Shown piece by piece: positions 1 to 8,164 of a DNA stretch of 64,000 nucleotides (its first letter is position 1; every line of letters begins with the position of its first letter). The notes beneath the pieces were generated by a model. It had not been told where the DNA came from, did no database searches, and was given only the letters and a program-made list of their open reading frames with translations. The position numbers and the translations under genes were made by a program. Source of the stretch: a virus. The stretch lies in the IMG/VR virus record IMGVR_UViG_3300009332_000265, positions 1-64,000 of that record; one strand, 5' to 3'.

Positions 1-1
1 C

Positions 2-697
2 GAAACACAAAAATCGATTACAGATTTTCAGAGTGAGATTACAAAACATAATGCATCTATTTCCGCAATCAATCAGTACATACAAAAGGTCAATGAAGAG
101 ATACAGTCATTAAATGAGAAAGGTGCAGATGTCACAGATGCATCAAAGAAACTCAAAAAATTAAAGACTGATCAAAAAAATCTCTTGTCATTGAAAGAGC
201 AATATAGTAATATGTCTTCAATATATGACGTTGCGAGTGTGCTTCTCAAAGACGGTGGCATCAAAACAACCATCATAAAAAAATACTTGCCGATTATGAA
301 TAAATTAATTAACAAGTATTTGGCATCTATGGATTTTTATGTATCGTTTAATCTCGATGAGAACTTTAACGAGACAATTAAATCTAGATTTCGTGATGAA
401 TTCACCTATGCATCATTTAGTGAAGGTGAAAAAATGAGAATCGACTTGGCCTTGCTTTTCACTTGGAGAGCAATTGCCAAGTTGAAAAATAGTATGAGTA
501 CGAATCTACTCGTTCTTGATGAAGTGTTTGATAGTTCATTGGATGAAGATGGTACAAGTGACTTTCTCAAAATACTTCATTCGCTTGGTAATGAATCGAA
601 TGTTTTTATAATTAGTCACAAGGGTGAAGTCTTGTACGACAAATTTAAAAGCATGATTAAATTTGAAAAACATAAAAACTTTAGCAGGATAGTATGA
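2..697 (+). CDS. 46: gp46-like recombination endonuclease subunit, C-terminal part
   Basis: SMC/Rad50-type ATPase of the phage Mre11/Rad50 (gp47/gp46) complex that resects DNA ends for recombination-dependent replication. The frame is open from base 2, so the gene starts before the window. The visible part begins with a coiled-coil segment rich in K/E/Q, then carries the second half of the ABC ATPase: signature-like FSEGEKMRIDLAL, Walker B and D-loop LLVLDEVFDSSLD, and an H-loop ISHKGEV. The stop TGA overlaps the ATG of the deformylase gene. The motif set and T4-like context make the call firm; the N-terminal Walker A lies outside the window. Confidence 0.88.
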   Translation, partial: ETQKSITDFQSEITKHNASISAINQYIQKVNEEIQSLNEKGADVTDASKKLKKLKTDQKNLLSLKEQYSNMSSIYDVASVLLKDGGIKTTIIKKYLPIMNKLINKYLASMDFYVSFNLDENFNETIKSRFRDEFTYASFSEGEKMRIDLALLFTWRAIAKLKNSMSTNLLVLDEVFDSSLDEDGTSDFLKILHSLGNESNVFIISHKGEVLYDKFKSMIKFEKHKNFSRIV

Positions 698-1227
698 CTG
701 AAAATAAAGTAGAAGTTCATCCTCTTGTAACAGAAGATCACGAACTAATCACAACTAAACTTGATGAGTTTAATTTTGATAGAGATGATGCAGAAAAACT
801 TGAAGACACATTAATCAACTGCATGGATTTTTATCGTGGTCTTGGACTGTCAGCAAATCAATTAGGAATAAATGCAAGAGTATTTGCTATGGTGCATGAA
901 GAACAACCAATGGTGATGTTTAATCCAAAAGTTGTGTCGGCAACAGAAGAAAAATATCTCATGAAAGAAGGATGTCTCACATGGTTCGGTCTTTTTCCAA
1001 AAGTATTAAGACCTCAAGGAGTAACAATAAACTGGAAAGATAAAGAAGGTCAAGAATTTTCAGGTAGTTTCATTGATTTATCCGCTAGAATTATACTTCA
1101 TGAATATGATCACCTAAATGGTTATACTTTCTTTGATAGAGCAAAACCAATGCACATGTCACAGGCCAAAAAACGAAGAAAAATATATATCAGAAAGGCT
1201 AAACGACAAGCGAAAGAAATAGTATAA
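694..1227 (+). CDS. def: Peptide deformylase
   Basis: Metal-dependent removal of the N-formyl group from nascent proteins; phage versions are well known in marine myoviruses. All three family motifs are present: GLGLSANQ (residues 50-56, family GxGxAAxQ), EGCLTW (92-97) with the metal-binding Cys, and HEYDH (136-140) with the two metal His and catalytic Glu. At 177 residues it is of normal length. The ATG overlaps the gp46 stop (ATGA), so the two are probably translated together. The Lys/Arg-rich tail is unusual but short. Confidence is high for enzyme class; a role in modifying host membrane-protein turnover is inference from other phages. Confidence 0.93.
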   Translation: MTENKVEVHPLVTEDHELITTKLDEFNFDRDDAEKLEDTLINCMDFYRGLGLSANQLGINARVFAMVHEEQPMVMFNPKVVSATEEKYLMKEGCLTWFGLFPKVLRPQGVTINWKDKEGQEFSGSFIDLSARIILHEYDHLNGYTFFDRAKPMHMSQAKKRRKIYIRKAKRQAKEIV

Positions 1228-1247
1228 TTATAATTAAGGGAGTCAAA

Positions 1248-1487
1248 ATGAAAAATAATAGACTTTGTTATGATATATCCGTGCAAGAATGTATTGAAAA
1301 ATGTCCTCAAGAACTAGTCCATTGTAGTGTAAGATTATTACGTAAAACTGTAATAGGTATGGGTAATGAACCTTTAGCAGATTTAATTGAATGTGCTTTA
1401 GATGAACATTGGAGAGAAGCATTTCAGACAGGACTTGATTATAATTCCAAATCTTATGAGAACTTTTTAGATAAAAGGTTAGTATGA
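1248..1487 (+). CDS. Hypothetical small protein
   Basis: 79 residues, soluble, four Cys, no motif I recognise. The start has a good ribosome binding site (GGGAG six bases before the ATG). Its stop overlaps the next ATG. Mid-sequence contains a leucine-rich stretch that may form a helix. Context between deformylase and an oxygenase gives no firm role. Confidence 0.6.
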   Translation: MKNNRLCYDISVQECIEKCPQELVHCSVRLLRKTVIGMGNEPLADLIECALDEHWREAFQTGLDYNSKSYENFLDKRLV

Positions 1488-1675
1488 AACATAAAGAAGA
1501 TTATGTTTCTTTTGGTCCTAATTATGTCACTAGTCAAGTACGGCACATGAAACAAAAGATGCTTAAAATTATGAATCGTGTTCTTGAATCACAAAGAAAA
1601 TATCATGACAGTACAATTTGTAATAATTGTTTAAATCATATACGTTATGAATGTGAAAGGCTGAGTAATTCATAA
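1484..1675 (+). CDS. Hypothetical small protein with CxxC
   Basis: 63 residues starting on an ATGA overlap with the preceding gene. It is Lys/His-rich with a CNNC pair and one further Cys near the C-terminus, so metal binding is possible but not shown. The TAA stop overlaps the ATG of the next short frame, which supports a translated run of small genes. Confidence 0.55.
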   Translation: MKHKEDYVSFGPNYVTSQVRHMKQKMLKIMNRVLESQRKYHDSTICNNCLNHIRYECERLSNS

Positions 1676-1824
1676 TGATGAATTGGACTAAGGTTCACCT
1701 AGAAACTATGAATGTTTTGCAATTGAAAGAATTGAAAAGATATGTTGATGAAATCCTTAAACGAAAAATTGAACAATCCAAACGGCTCCCAGATGAAGAC
1801 TTGGCAGAAAGGCATAGACCTTGA
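1675..1824 (+). CDS. Hypothetical 49-residue protein
   Basis: Short frame beginning MMNWTKVHLETMN and ending RHRP. It starts on the last base of the previous stop (TAATG coupling), is predicted to be helical with Leu/Lys heptads, and overlaps the start of the oxygenase gene. Translational coupling is the main support; no homology is recognised. Confidence 0.45.
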   Translation: MMNWTKVHLETMNVLQLKELKRYVDEILKRKIEQSKRLPDEDLAERHRP

Positions 1825-2932
1825 TACTCTTTTAGCACACACCAAAAGATTTGAGAACTACAATAAGTATAGTTGCTCACCTTTTTCAGAAATGAAAAAG
1901 AATGATATTGCCGAACATCTGAGCAATGGTACGGTAGTCAATCTTAAAGGTTCTACATTCACTATTCAGGAATGTAAAGTTCGTTCTCCTATTTACATGT
2001 ATCAAAAAATACCGATAGGGTATCGTGAACCTGGTGACCTTAAAATTGACAGATTTGCTTTTACAGATTATTCACATGAAAGTCAGCAAGAGTTTTACGA
2101 TTATATTATACGCAATCATAGAACTGATGTTTGGATATGTTCCTGGGCCGAAGATACTGCAACAAATGATATTTTTGATACGCAATTAGGTTTGCAGAAA
2201 GTTGGCACAAAGGTTACTACATTTGGTGAGTTAATTGTGTATTGGTTTTTACCATACTCAAAAGATATGTTTGGTGAAAGCAGAAAACATCCAAAAGTGC
2301 CTGACACAGAATACCATAATCTTGTAAAATTAAAATTGCCTACTGATATCTCACATCTTATATCTGCAATACAAGAGAAAATTTCTAAACTTCCTGTATT
2401 TACTAACCATTATTCAAACTATAATAAACGCAAATCTTGGTCAGCAGTATCTTTAAGAGGGCACAGTCCGAAACCAGAGTTTATTACAGACCCAGCAGAA
2501 ATGAGTAAGAAATGGAAAGAGGAAAATAAAGATGTGTTATTTGAAATGCAAGATACATATCTATATGATGACTTTCCTGAAGTGAGAGAATTGGTGAAGA
2601 TGCTCAAAGCAGAAGAGATACATCGTGTGCGATTTATGAAATTAAATGCTGGAGATGGTGAATTAGACCGACATACTGATTTGGTTGATCCGAAAGGTGG
2701 ATTGGCAGATGGTAAGTTAATGCGAATACATTTTCCTATCATCACAAGTGACAAAGTTTTGTTTGAGTCCTGGGACTTGACGGGGCATATACACTGTGCT
2801 AATATGAGGGTTAATGAAGCATGGATGTTGGACACTAGAAAACCTCATCGTGCAGTAAATGAAGGAACAGAAGATAGAATACATTTAGTAATTGACATTG
2901 TTTCAAATGAACGATCTAGAACATTATTATGA
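1793..2932 (+). CDS. 2OG-Fe(II) oxygenase, Asp/Asn beta-hydroxylase-like C-terminal domain
   Basis: The C-terminal half carries the iron facial triad of the double-stranded beta-helix dioxygenases: HTD (His294, Asp296) and PHR (His352), followed about ten residues later by an Arg in EDRIHLV that would bind 2-oxoglutarate. The pattern resembles the aspartyl/asparaginyl beta-hydroxylase group. The N-terminal 150 residues are unrecognised. I chose the ATG at 1793; in-frame starts at 1742 and 1748 would overlap the upstream 49-residue frame further and none has a good ribosome binding site. Substrate unknown; phage 2OG oxygenases are commonly proposed to act on proteins or nucleic acids. Confidence 0.7.
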   Translation: MKTWQKGIDLDTLLAHTKRFENYNKYSCSPFSEMKKNDIAEHLSNGTVVNLKGSTFTIQECKVRSPIYMYQKIPIGYREPGDLKIDRFAFTDYSHESQQEFYDYIIRNHRTDVWICSWAEDTATNDIFDTQLGLQKVGTKVTTFGELIVYWFLPYSKDMFGESRKHPKVPDTEYHNLVKLKLPTDISHLISAIQEKISKLPVFTNHYSNYNKRKSWSAVSLRGHSPKPEFITDPAEMSKKWKEENKDVLFEMQDTYLYDDFPEVRELVKMLKAEEIHRVRFMKLNAGDGELDRHTDLVDPKGGLADGKLMRIHFPIITSDKVLFESWDLTGHIHCANMRVNEAWMLDTRKPHRAVNEGTEDRIHLVIDIVSNERSRTLL

Positions 2933-3540
2933 ACATATTTTTTCTTGACAAAGATCCTGTATTTGCGGCACGTTATCATTGTGATAAACATGTGCCCAAG
3001 ATGATTGTTGAGTATGCTCAACTTATGAGTACCGCTCACCGATTAATTGATGGTGAACCATATGAAGCAAAAAACAAGCGAGGTCACAAACTGACTAGAT
3101 GGAGATTATCAGATGACCGAGAACATAAATTATATTTTGCCTCCCATTTTAAGCATCCTTCTAATATTTGGGTTCGGTCTAGCACTCAACATTATGATTG
3201 GTTGTATGAGTTATTTAATGCTTTGTGTGCTGAATTCACGTTGCGATATGGAAAGTTTCATAAGACAGACCTTGACTTACGTGAATATATTAAAAGAAGA
3301 CCTGACAATCTTCAAGACAATGGATGGTCAGATCCACCACTCGCAATGCCAGAACAGTACAAATTAAACAAAGCAATTCCTTCTTATCGTAATTTCTATG
3401 CTACTGAAAAACGTAGATTTGCGACATGGAAAACGGAAAAACCTCACTGGTATGATTGGTGGTGTATGATGAATGACACTTTTAATTCTAAATCAATAGA
3501 GGAACATGTACACGTTAAAGGTGAAGGATGGATTGATTAA
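2929..3540 (+). CDS. Conserved T4-like phage protein, unknown function
   Basis: 203 residues. The N-terminus (IFFLDKDPVFAARYHCDKHV then MIVEYAQLMSTAHR) and the later HPSNIWVRSS / HYDWLYELF segments match a protein family I know from many marine myoviruses, where it carries uncertain labels such as pyrimidine-dimer glycosylase-like. I do not see the DenV catalytic N-terminus, so I leave function open. Conserved His/Lys/Trp positions suggest an enzyme. ATGA overlap with the oxygenase gene upstream and TAATG coupling with the gene downstream. Confidence 0.7.
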   Translation: MNIFFLDKDPVFAARYHCDKHVPKMIVEYAQLMSTAHRLIDGEPYEAKNKRGHKLTRWRLSDDREHKLYFASHFKHPSNIWVRSSTQHYDWLYELFNALCAEFTLRYGKFHKTDLDLREYIKRRPDNLQDNGWSDPPLAMPEQYKLNKAIPSYRNFYATEKRRFATWKTEKPHWYDWWCMMNDTFNSKSIEEHVHVKGEGWID

Positions 3541-4568
3541 TGAAAAACCATTTTGTTATTGTCGCTGGCTATCTTGATACTGATGAAAAAACCAAGATGG
3601 CCGTTGACTTTATTGAGAAGTTACGAAAAGTAGAAAATATATCAATTTGTTATTCTACTCACCACTCCAATATTCCTCAAAAATTAATAGAACTTACAGA
3701 TTTTATTGTTTACAATAAGTATAACCCAATTCTTAACTGGGACATATGTTCTGAATATACCGAGAGATTTGGTTGTTCAATACAAGAGCATCCTGCTCTT
3801 GACAAAGAAGATATATTTTTTCCTCAACCATATCATGGCTACGCACATTTAATTTCTCTATGTGACGCCGTAGCAATAGGAACAAATACAGGTTATAAAA
3901 CTTTTTCTTTTATGAATTTTGATGTTGTAGATTATTGTATTGATCAATTACCACTGCATATTAAAGAGATAAAAAAGAATAAGGTTGATGCTATTTTTTA
4001 TCCGTATCTAATACAAAATATTAAAGCAACTGTAGGTAGCACAGAATTTTTTACTTTTAGTCTAAAATTTGCTCAAGAAATTTATAAGTATAGAGATTTT
4101 AGGCATTATCAAACAATTCATGATCCAGTTCTAGAAAGATTTGTAAATCTTGTATGTAAATCAAAAGGATTAAAATGGATTCTTATTGAAAATAAATTCT
4201 CTGAAAATGGCACAATAGGAAAATTAAATTTTGGTAAAGGTGATATGTCAAAAGTTCCATTTTGGGTCCCATACGAAACTATTTGGGATGGTGATAAAAG
4301 ATTTGAGATATGTATCATACCATTTAAGACAAAAAATAAATATCAACTTGTATTTGGTATAAATTCTATGTTTTCGGAATATGATGAAGACATAAAAGAG
4401 ATTAGAATATTTGCAGATGATAAACAATTAAAAAATGATTGGGAATTACACACAATACAAAAACCTTGTAGATTAAAAATCTCTTATAAAAATAAAATTA
4501 CAAGAGATTTTGTTCTCAATGACGAAAGACACTTTGGCAAAGTTAGAATGAAAGTGAGAAAACCATGA
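3540..4568 (+). CDS. Hypothetical protein, possible glycosyltransferase-like
   Basis: 342 residues with no certain family. The N-terminal third alternates hydrophobic strands and helices (FVIVAGYLD, ISICYSTHHS, FIVYNKYNPIL) in a way seen in GT-A type nucleotide-binding folds, but no clear DxD is present. Shares overlapping start/stop with its neighbours, so it is co-transcribed with the PLP-like and methyltransferase genes. Another possibility is a sugar- or polysaccharide-modifying enzyme. Functional call is weak; the gene itself is clear. Confidence 0.5.
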   Translation: MKNHFVIVAGYLDTDEKTKMAVDFIEKLRKVENISICYSTHHSNIPQKLIELTDFIVYNKYNPILNWDICSEYTERFGCSIQEHPALDKEDIFFPQPYHGYAHLISLCDAVAIGTNTGYKTFSFMNFDVVDYCIDQLPLHIKEIKKNKVDAIFYPYLIQNIKATVGSTEFFTFSLKFAQEIYKYRDFRHYQTIHDPVLERFVNLVCKSKGLKWILIENKFSENGTIGKLNFGKGDMSKVPFWVPYETIWDGDKRFEICIIPFKTKNKYQLVFGINSMFSEYDEDIKEIRIFADDKQLKNDWELHTIQKPCRLKISYKNKITRDFVLNDERHFGKVRMKVRKP

Positions 4569-5353
4569 CTACATTATGGAAAGAAACAGAAGAAGAATAC
4601 CTTGAACTTGTAAAAGATTGGACAGACCCATATCCTACTCCACAACTTATTGAGTATGATGGCGTTCTTGTAGTAAGAGATGATTTGCTCAATGCAGGTT
4701 CAAAAGTTCGTTTCGTAGATTATCTTATTGGTTCAAATAAAAACGTAAATGAATGGGTATTTGGTTCATGTCCTGCTACAGGATATGCACAAATAAGTTT
4801 ACCTATTGCATGTAAACGTCATAACAAAAAAGCAGTATTGTTTATGGCAAAACGTAATAAAAAAAATTTTACTGAGTATCAAAAACGTGGCATAGAATTA
4901 GGTGTTGATTATCATTGGGTAGAAAATGGTATGTTGACAGTCACACAAAAACGTGCAAAAGACTATGCCGCCAAATCATCTGATAGGATGGTTTTGCCTT
5001 TAGGACTTGAACATCCGACAGTTCTTGGGTCAATAATCAAAGTTGCTAGAAGCCTACCAGTTACACCAAATGAAGTATGGACTGTAGGTTCAAGCGGAAC
5101 ATTAAATAGAGGCTTGCAACTTGCTTGGCCTGATGCTACAATACATGTTGTAAGTGTGGGGCACACCATGAATAAACGAGAGATAGGTAGAGCAATTTAT
5201 CATCGTAGTAAATACAGGTTTGATCAACCTGTAAAAGAGAATGAAATGCCACCTTTTCCTTCCGCTCCTACATATGATGCAAAAGCATGGAAGTTTATTC
5301 AAGAACTTTCAGATAAAAAAGGTACAACATTACTTTGGAATGTCGGAGCATAA
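4565..5353 (+). CDS. PLP-dependent fold type II-like enzyme (ACC deaminase / cysteine desulfhydrase group)
   Basis: 262 residues. LLNAGSKVRFVDYLI aligns with the family GGNKxRKLEYL region where the Lys forms the Schiff base with pyridoxal phosphate; the following glycine-bearing stretch GSCPATGYAQISLPIACKRH matches the region that binds substrate and precedes helix 3; VGSSGTLNRGL fits the phosphate-binding glycine loop. It is shorter than the usual 320-340 residues, so part of the small domain may be missing or the protein may be a remodelled relative. Sits between a hypothetical gene and two methyltransferases with overlapping ends, suggesting a shared modification pathway. Substrate unknown. 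Confidence 0.55.
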   Translation: MTTLWKETEEEYLELVKDWTDPYPTPQLIEYDGVLVVRDDLLNAGSKVRFVDYLIGSNKNVNEWVFGSCPATGYAQISLPIACKRHNKKAVLFMAKRNKKNFTEYQKRGIELGVDYHWVENGMLTVTQKRAKDYAAKSSDRMVLPLGLEHPTVLGSIIKVARSLPVTPNEVWTVGSSGTLNRGLQLAWPDATIHVVSVGHTMNKREIGRAIYHRSKYRFDQPVKENEMPPFPSAPTYDAKAWKFIQELSDKKGTTLLWNVGA

Positions 5354-5886
5354 TGGCACACACAGAACAATTAGAATATGTAAAATCTTTAAAATTAGTA
5401 TTTCCTCATTATTTCAGATATAGAAAAGTTTTAGAAGTTGGTAGTTTAGATATTAATGGTACCGTAAAAGTATTTTTTGATAATTGCGATTATACAGGTT
5501 TAGATCTAGGTGAAGGTAAAGGTGTCGATCTGATTGAAGAAGGTCAAAATTATGATGCACCAGATGAAACTTATGATACAGTTCTTTCCACTGAATGCTT
5601 TGAACATAATCCTTACTGGAAAGAAACCTTTTTGAATATGATCAGGTTATGTAAAAAGAATGGTCTCGTATTTTTCACCTGTGCAACCGATGGTAATCCT
5701 GAGCATGGTACAGTAAATAGACTTCCAGGTGATGCCCCATTAGTTATTGAAAAGGGCTGGAATTATTATAAAAATTTGAATAAACACGATTTCAATATTT
5801 TCCCATTAGATGATTTATTCTTGACTTTTAGTTTTTCTAATAATATAATAGCACATGATCTTTATTTCTTTGGTATAAAAAAATGA
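5353..5886 (+). CDS. Class I SAM-dependent methyltransferase
   Basis: Rossmann-type methyltransferase: motif I VLEVGSLDINGTV, motif II acidic end of strand YTGLDLG, motif IV YDTVLSTECFEH, and a later strand GLVFFTCA. About 177 residues, typical of the Methyltransf_11 group that acts on small molecules, sugars or lipids. Start chosen at the ATG that overlaps the TAA of the PLP-like gene; an in-frame upstream ATG at 5335 would lie inside that gene. Partner or target is not evident. Confidence 0.75.
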   Translation: MAHTEQLEYVKSLKLVFPHYFRYRKVLEVGSLDINGTVKVFFDNCDYTGLDLGEGKGVDLIEEGQNYDAPDETYDTVLSTECFEHNPYWKETFLNMIRLCKKNGLVFFTCATDGNPEHGTVNRLPGDAPLVIEKGWNYYKNLNKHDFNIFPLDDLFLTFSFSNNIIAHDLYFFGIKK

Positions 5887-7487
5887 AACATTTTTATGAA
5901 CGTAACGATTATGTTTTAAATCATGAAGTCAACAAAACATTTGAAGAAATTCTTTGGATGTCAGATGATGAATTTCGTCAATGGTTGACTGATATGAGAA
6001 AGACAATTGCATATGCTTGGGATGAACTTGGATTGCCACCAAGAGTTGGTTGGAATGAAAAAGATATCATAGACCAATTCAATAAGATGTCATCGTTTCC
6101 TGTTCATGAGATGGACAAAGGTGATAACATAGTTCGTAATACATCTGTCATCGGTAATGCTTGTAATCAGTTTTTTCCGACAATGATGAAGACTAGAATT
6201 AATTATTCTAAAAATGATGATGGTCTTTCAATTTACGACCATTTTGTAGATGATAAACTATCTGAAAAAGTTTACAAGTATTCACATCGTCACTTCAAGC
6301 GTGATAGTTTTTATGAATATTCACAAACTGTTCCGACAAATGCTGAGACTAAAGATTTTTTGATATCAGCAAAAACTGGTAAAGAATGGATTCAAAATTT
6401 TGAAAAAAGTTTTAGAAATAAAAAAGTAACAATAAGAAAAAAAGGTAAAGAGGGTGCAGAAAAAGGTGTTGTATTTCAAGAAGATGTTGAATATGATTAT
6501 TGGATCGCACCTCATTCAGAAGATACAGAATATACTGGTCATAATAAAGATCTTGTAGGAGTAAAATGGTGTACACTTACAAAAAATGAAATTCACGAAT
6601 TGAATATTCCTGAAAAATGTTTAGTCAATGCTAAACTTGATGAAAATGATTTATTTCGTATTCGTTTGTTCAAGTTTGGTCAGAGAATATTTCCTGTAGG
6701 TTTTAAGGCATTTCGTATTTCATGGTGTCAGTATGCAGTAAACTTTCCACCTCTTACCGCTAAATATTTGTATGAGAGATACACTGAACACATTAAAGAG
6801 CAGGATGTTATCAACATTTATGATCCTTCTAGCGGTTGGGGCGGTCGTATTCTTGGGGCTATGGCTGTCCGTGATGACCGTAATATCCACTATATTGGGA
6901 CCGACCCAAACACGGATCATACGATTGAAGAACTGGGTATTACGAAGTATGAGTACCTTGCAAACTTTTTTAACGAAAATAAATATGGATCTCTTTTCCC
7001 GCACAACAATACCTATGAAATTTATCAACTCGGTTCGGAAGAAATCAGAAATAATAAGCAGTTTCAAACGTACAGAGGAAAACTTGATATCGTTTTCACA
7101 AGTCCTCCATATTTTGCAAAAGAAGCCTATTCAGAAGACGAAGAACAATCTTACAAAAAGTTCCCACAATACCAGTCTTGGGTAGACGGTTTTTTGAGAC
7201 CAACTCTTGAAACATGTATTGAGTACCTAAGACCAAACAGATATTTGCTTTGGAATATTGCTGATGCAAAGTTTGGTCCTGACATGTTACCTCTTGAAGA
7301 AGACAGTAACAAGATATTGCGTGAGCATGGTATGGAGTTTGTTGAAGTTGTGAAGATGACATTGGCTTGGATGCCAGGCGGTAATCGTATTGGTGAGGAT
7401 GGTAAGCCAAGTTACAAGAATGCAGTACAAGTTGAAGGTAAGTGGTTTAAATACGAACCGATATTTGTCTGGAAAAAACCAGCGTAA
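5883..7487 (+). CDS. DNA methyltransferase (amino-methylating, N4/N6 type)
   Basis: 534 residues. The C-terminal half carries a SAM-binding glycine motif DPSSGWGGRILGA, an acidic partner YIGTDPN, and the catalytic TSPPY tetrapeptide-type motif (S/D/N-PP-Y/F) of enzymes that methylate the exocyclic amino group of adenine or cytosine. The long N-terminal part (about 300 residues) may recognise DNA or be a separate domain. Starts with ATGA overlap after the small methyltransferase. With no cognate endonuclease nearby it looks like a solitary, protective methylase; target sequence unknown. Confidence 0.82.
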   Translation: MKHFYERNDYVLNHEVNKTFEEILWMSDDEFRQWLTDMRKTIAYAWDELGLPPRVGWNEKDIIDQFNKMSSFPVHEMDKGDNIVRNTSVIGNACNQFFPTMMKTRINYSKNDDGLSIYDHFVDDKLSEKVYKYSHRHFKRDSFYEYSQTVPTNAETKDFLISAKTGKEWIQNFEKSFRNKKVTIRKKGKEGAEKGVVFQEDVEYDYWIAPHSEDTEYTGHNKDLVGVKWCTLTKNEIHELNIPEKCLVNAKLDENDLFRIRLFKFGQRIFPVGFKAFRISWCQYAVNFPPLTAKYLYERYTEHIKEQDVINIYDPSSGWGGRILGAMAVRDDRNIHYIGTDPNTDHTIEELGITKYEYLANFFNENKYGSLFPHNNTYEIYQLGSEEIRNNKQFQTYRGKLDIVFTSPPYFAKEAYSEDEEQSYKKFPQYQSWVDGFLRPTLETCIEYLRPNRYLLWNIADAKFGPDMLPLEEDSNKILREHGMEFVEVVKMTLAWMPGGNRIGEDGKPSYKNAVQVEGKWFKYEPIFVWKKPA

Positions 7488-7502
7488 CCCAAACAAAAAT
7501 GA

Positions 7503-7522
7503 CCCTCCGAGAATCCGGAGGG
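7503..7522 (+). other. Perfect 7-bp hairpin after the DNA methyltransferase gene
   Basis: CCCTCCG and CGGAGGG flank a six-base loop AGAATC. It begins 16 bases after the methyltransferase stop and is followed by A, not T, so it is not a canonical terminator on this strand. It may protect the 3' end of the message or act as a processing site. Confidence 0.6.
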
Positions 7523-7549
7523 AAAAAATGCCGAAAAAGTTGGCTCAAA

Positions 7550-7557
7550 AATAAATA
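7550..7557 (+). promoter_or_regulatory. T4-late-type promoter octamer (AATAAATA)
   Basis: Matches the T4 late consensus TATAAATA in seven of eight positions and is exactly 5 nt before the ATG at 7563. In T4 the octamer occupies about -13 to -6, so transcription would begin at the start codon. Confidence 0.5.
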
Positions 7558-7562
7558 GAACA

Positions 7563-8000
7563 ATGATTAAAAATCTTTATTCTGCAAAACATGATGATAA
7601 ATGGATTAAAATTATTGATAATATTGACTTTGATGTAAAACAATATCAAAATTTTTATAATTATGTAGGTTATCAATTTTTACCAAAATTATACGACTAT
7701 TCTATTATAGAGGGTAACAAAGCAAAATTTGTTATGGCTTATTTAGATGGAAAACAAGTAAGCATGAAAAATATTAGGGCATTATTTGATTTTGTGTGTC
7801 ATACAATATTTCCTAGTTTCATGCAATGGACAATTTTAAATCGAAATCATATGATTCGTGATAAAAAGGAAAATTTTTTTTATTATCACAACGACCTCAA
7901 ACCTGAAAATTTTTTAGTGATTAAAAATAAATTTATGTTAATAGATATTGATGCCATGTGTCTTACTAACATAAATGATAAAATATTTAAAATATATTAA
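7563..8000 (+). CDS. Mini protein-kinase-like protein
   Basis: 145 residues. HNDLKPENFLV (residues 109-119) is a textbook kinase catalytic loop with the catalytic Asp, and LIDIDAM (126-132) supplies the metal-binding Asp of the DFG position. The N-terminal lobe is barely present: I see no glycine-rich loop and no clear VAIK Lys, although the MAYLDG segment could be the hinge. Overall it looks like a stripped-down kinase of the RIO/aminoglycoside-phosphotransferase or LPS-kinase style. Preceded by a late-type octamer with no ribosome binding site, and followed directly by the tRNA gene. Activity uncertain. Confidence 0.6.
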   Translation: MIKNLYSAKHDDKWIKIIDNIDFDVKQYQNFYNYVGYQFLPKLYDYSIIEGNKAKFVMAYLDGKQVSMKNIRALFDFVCHTIFPSFMQWTILNRNHMIRDKKENFFYYHNDLKPENFLVIKNKFMLIDIDAMCLTNINDKIFKIY

Positions 8001-8008
8001 TTTTTTAA

Positions 8009-8084
8009 GCGAGTATAGTTCAGTTGGTAGAACGTTTGCTTGCCAAGCAAAAGGTCACGAGTTCGAATCTCGTTACTCGCTCCA
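8009..8084 (+). tRNA. tRNA-Gly (anticodon GCC)
   Basis: Full cloverleaf: acceptor GCGAGTA / TACTCGC, D-arm GTTC...GAAC, anticodon stem TTTGC / GCAAA with loop TTGCCAA and anticodon GCC at 8042-8044, T-arm ACGAG-TTCGAAT-CTCGT, discriminator T and genome-encoded CCA (8082-8084). It reads GGC/GGT codons. Only 8 bases separate it from the stop of the kinase-like gene. Confidence 0.97.
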
Positions 8085-8095
8085 CAAAAAAACCC

Positions 8096-8123
8096 TTGAC
8101 AATTGAGCCTAGTTTGCTATTAT
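8096..8123 (+). promoter_or_regulatory. Sigma70-type early promoter
   Basis: TTGACA (8096-8101), 16-bp spacer, TGC-extended -10 TATTAT (8118-8123). It shares 20 identical bases around the -10 with the promoter at 10666. Faces the CobT-like gene at 8165 and lies 12 bases after the tRNA. Confidence 0.8.
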
Positions 8124-8164
8124 ATAAATGTAGAGTGATAGAGAAACCTTAACCAAGATATCTT

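Noticed and set aside
7503-7522. Hairpin as rho-independent terminator
   Set aside because: It is followed by A-rich sequence; no T tail on either strand good enough.
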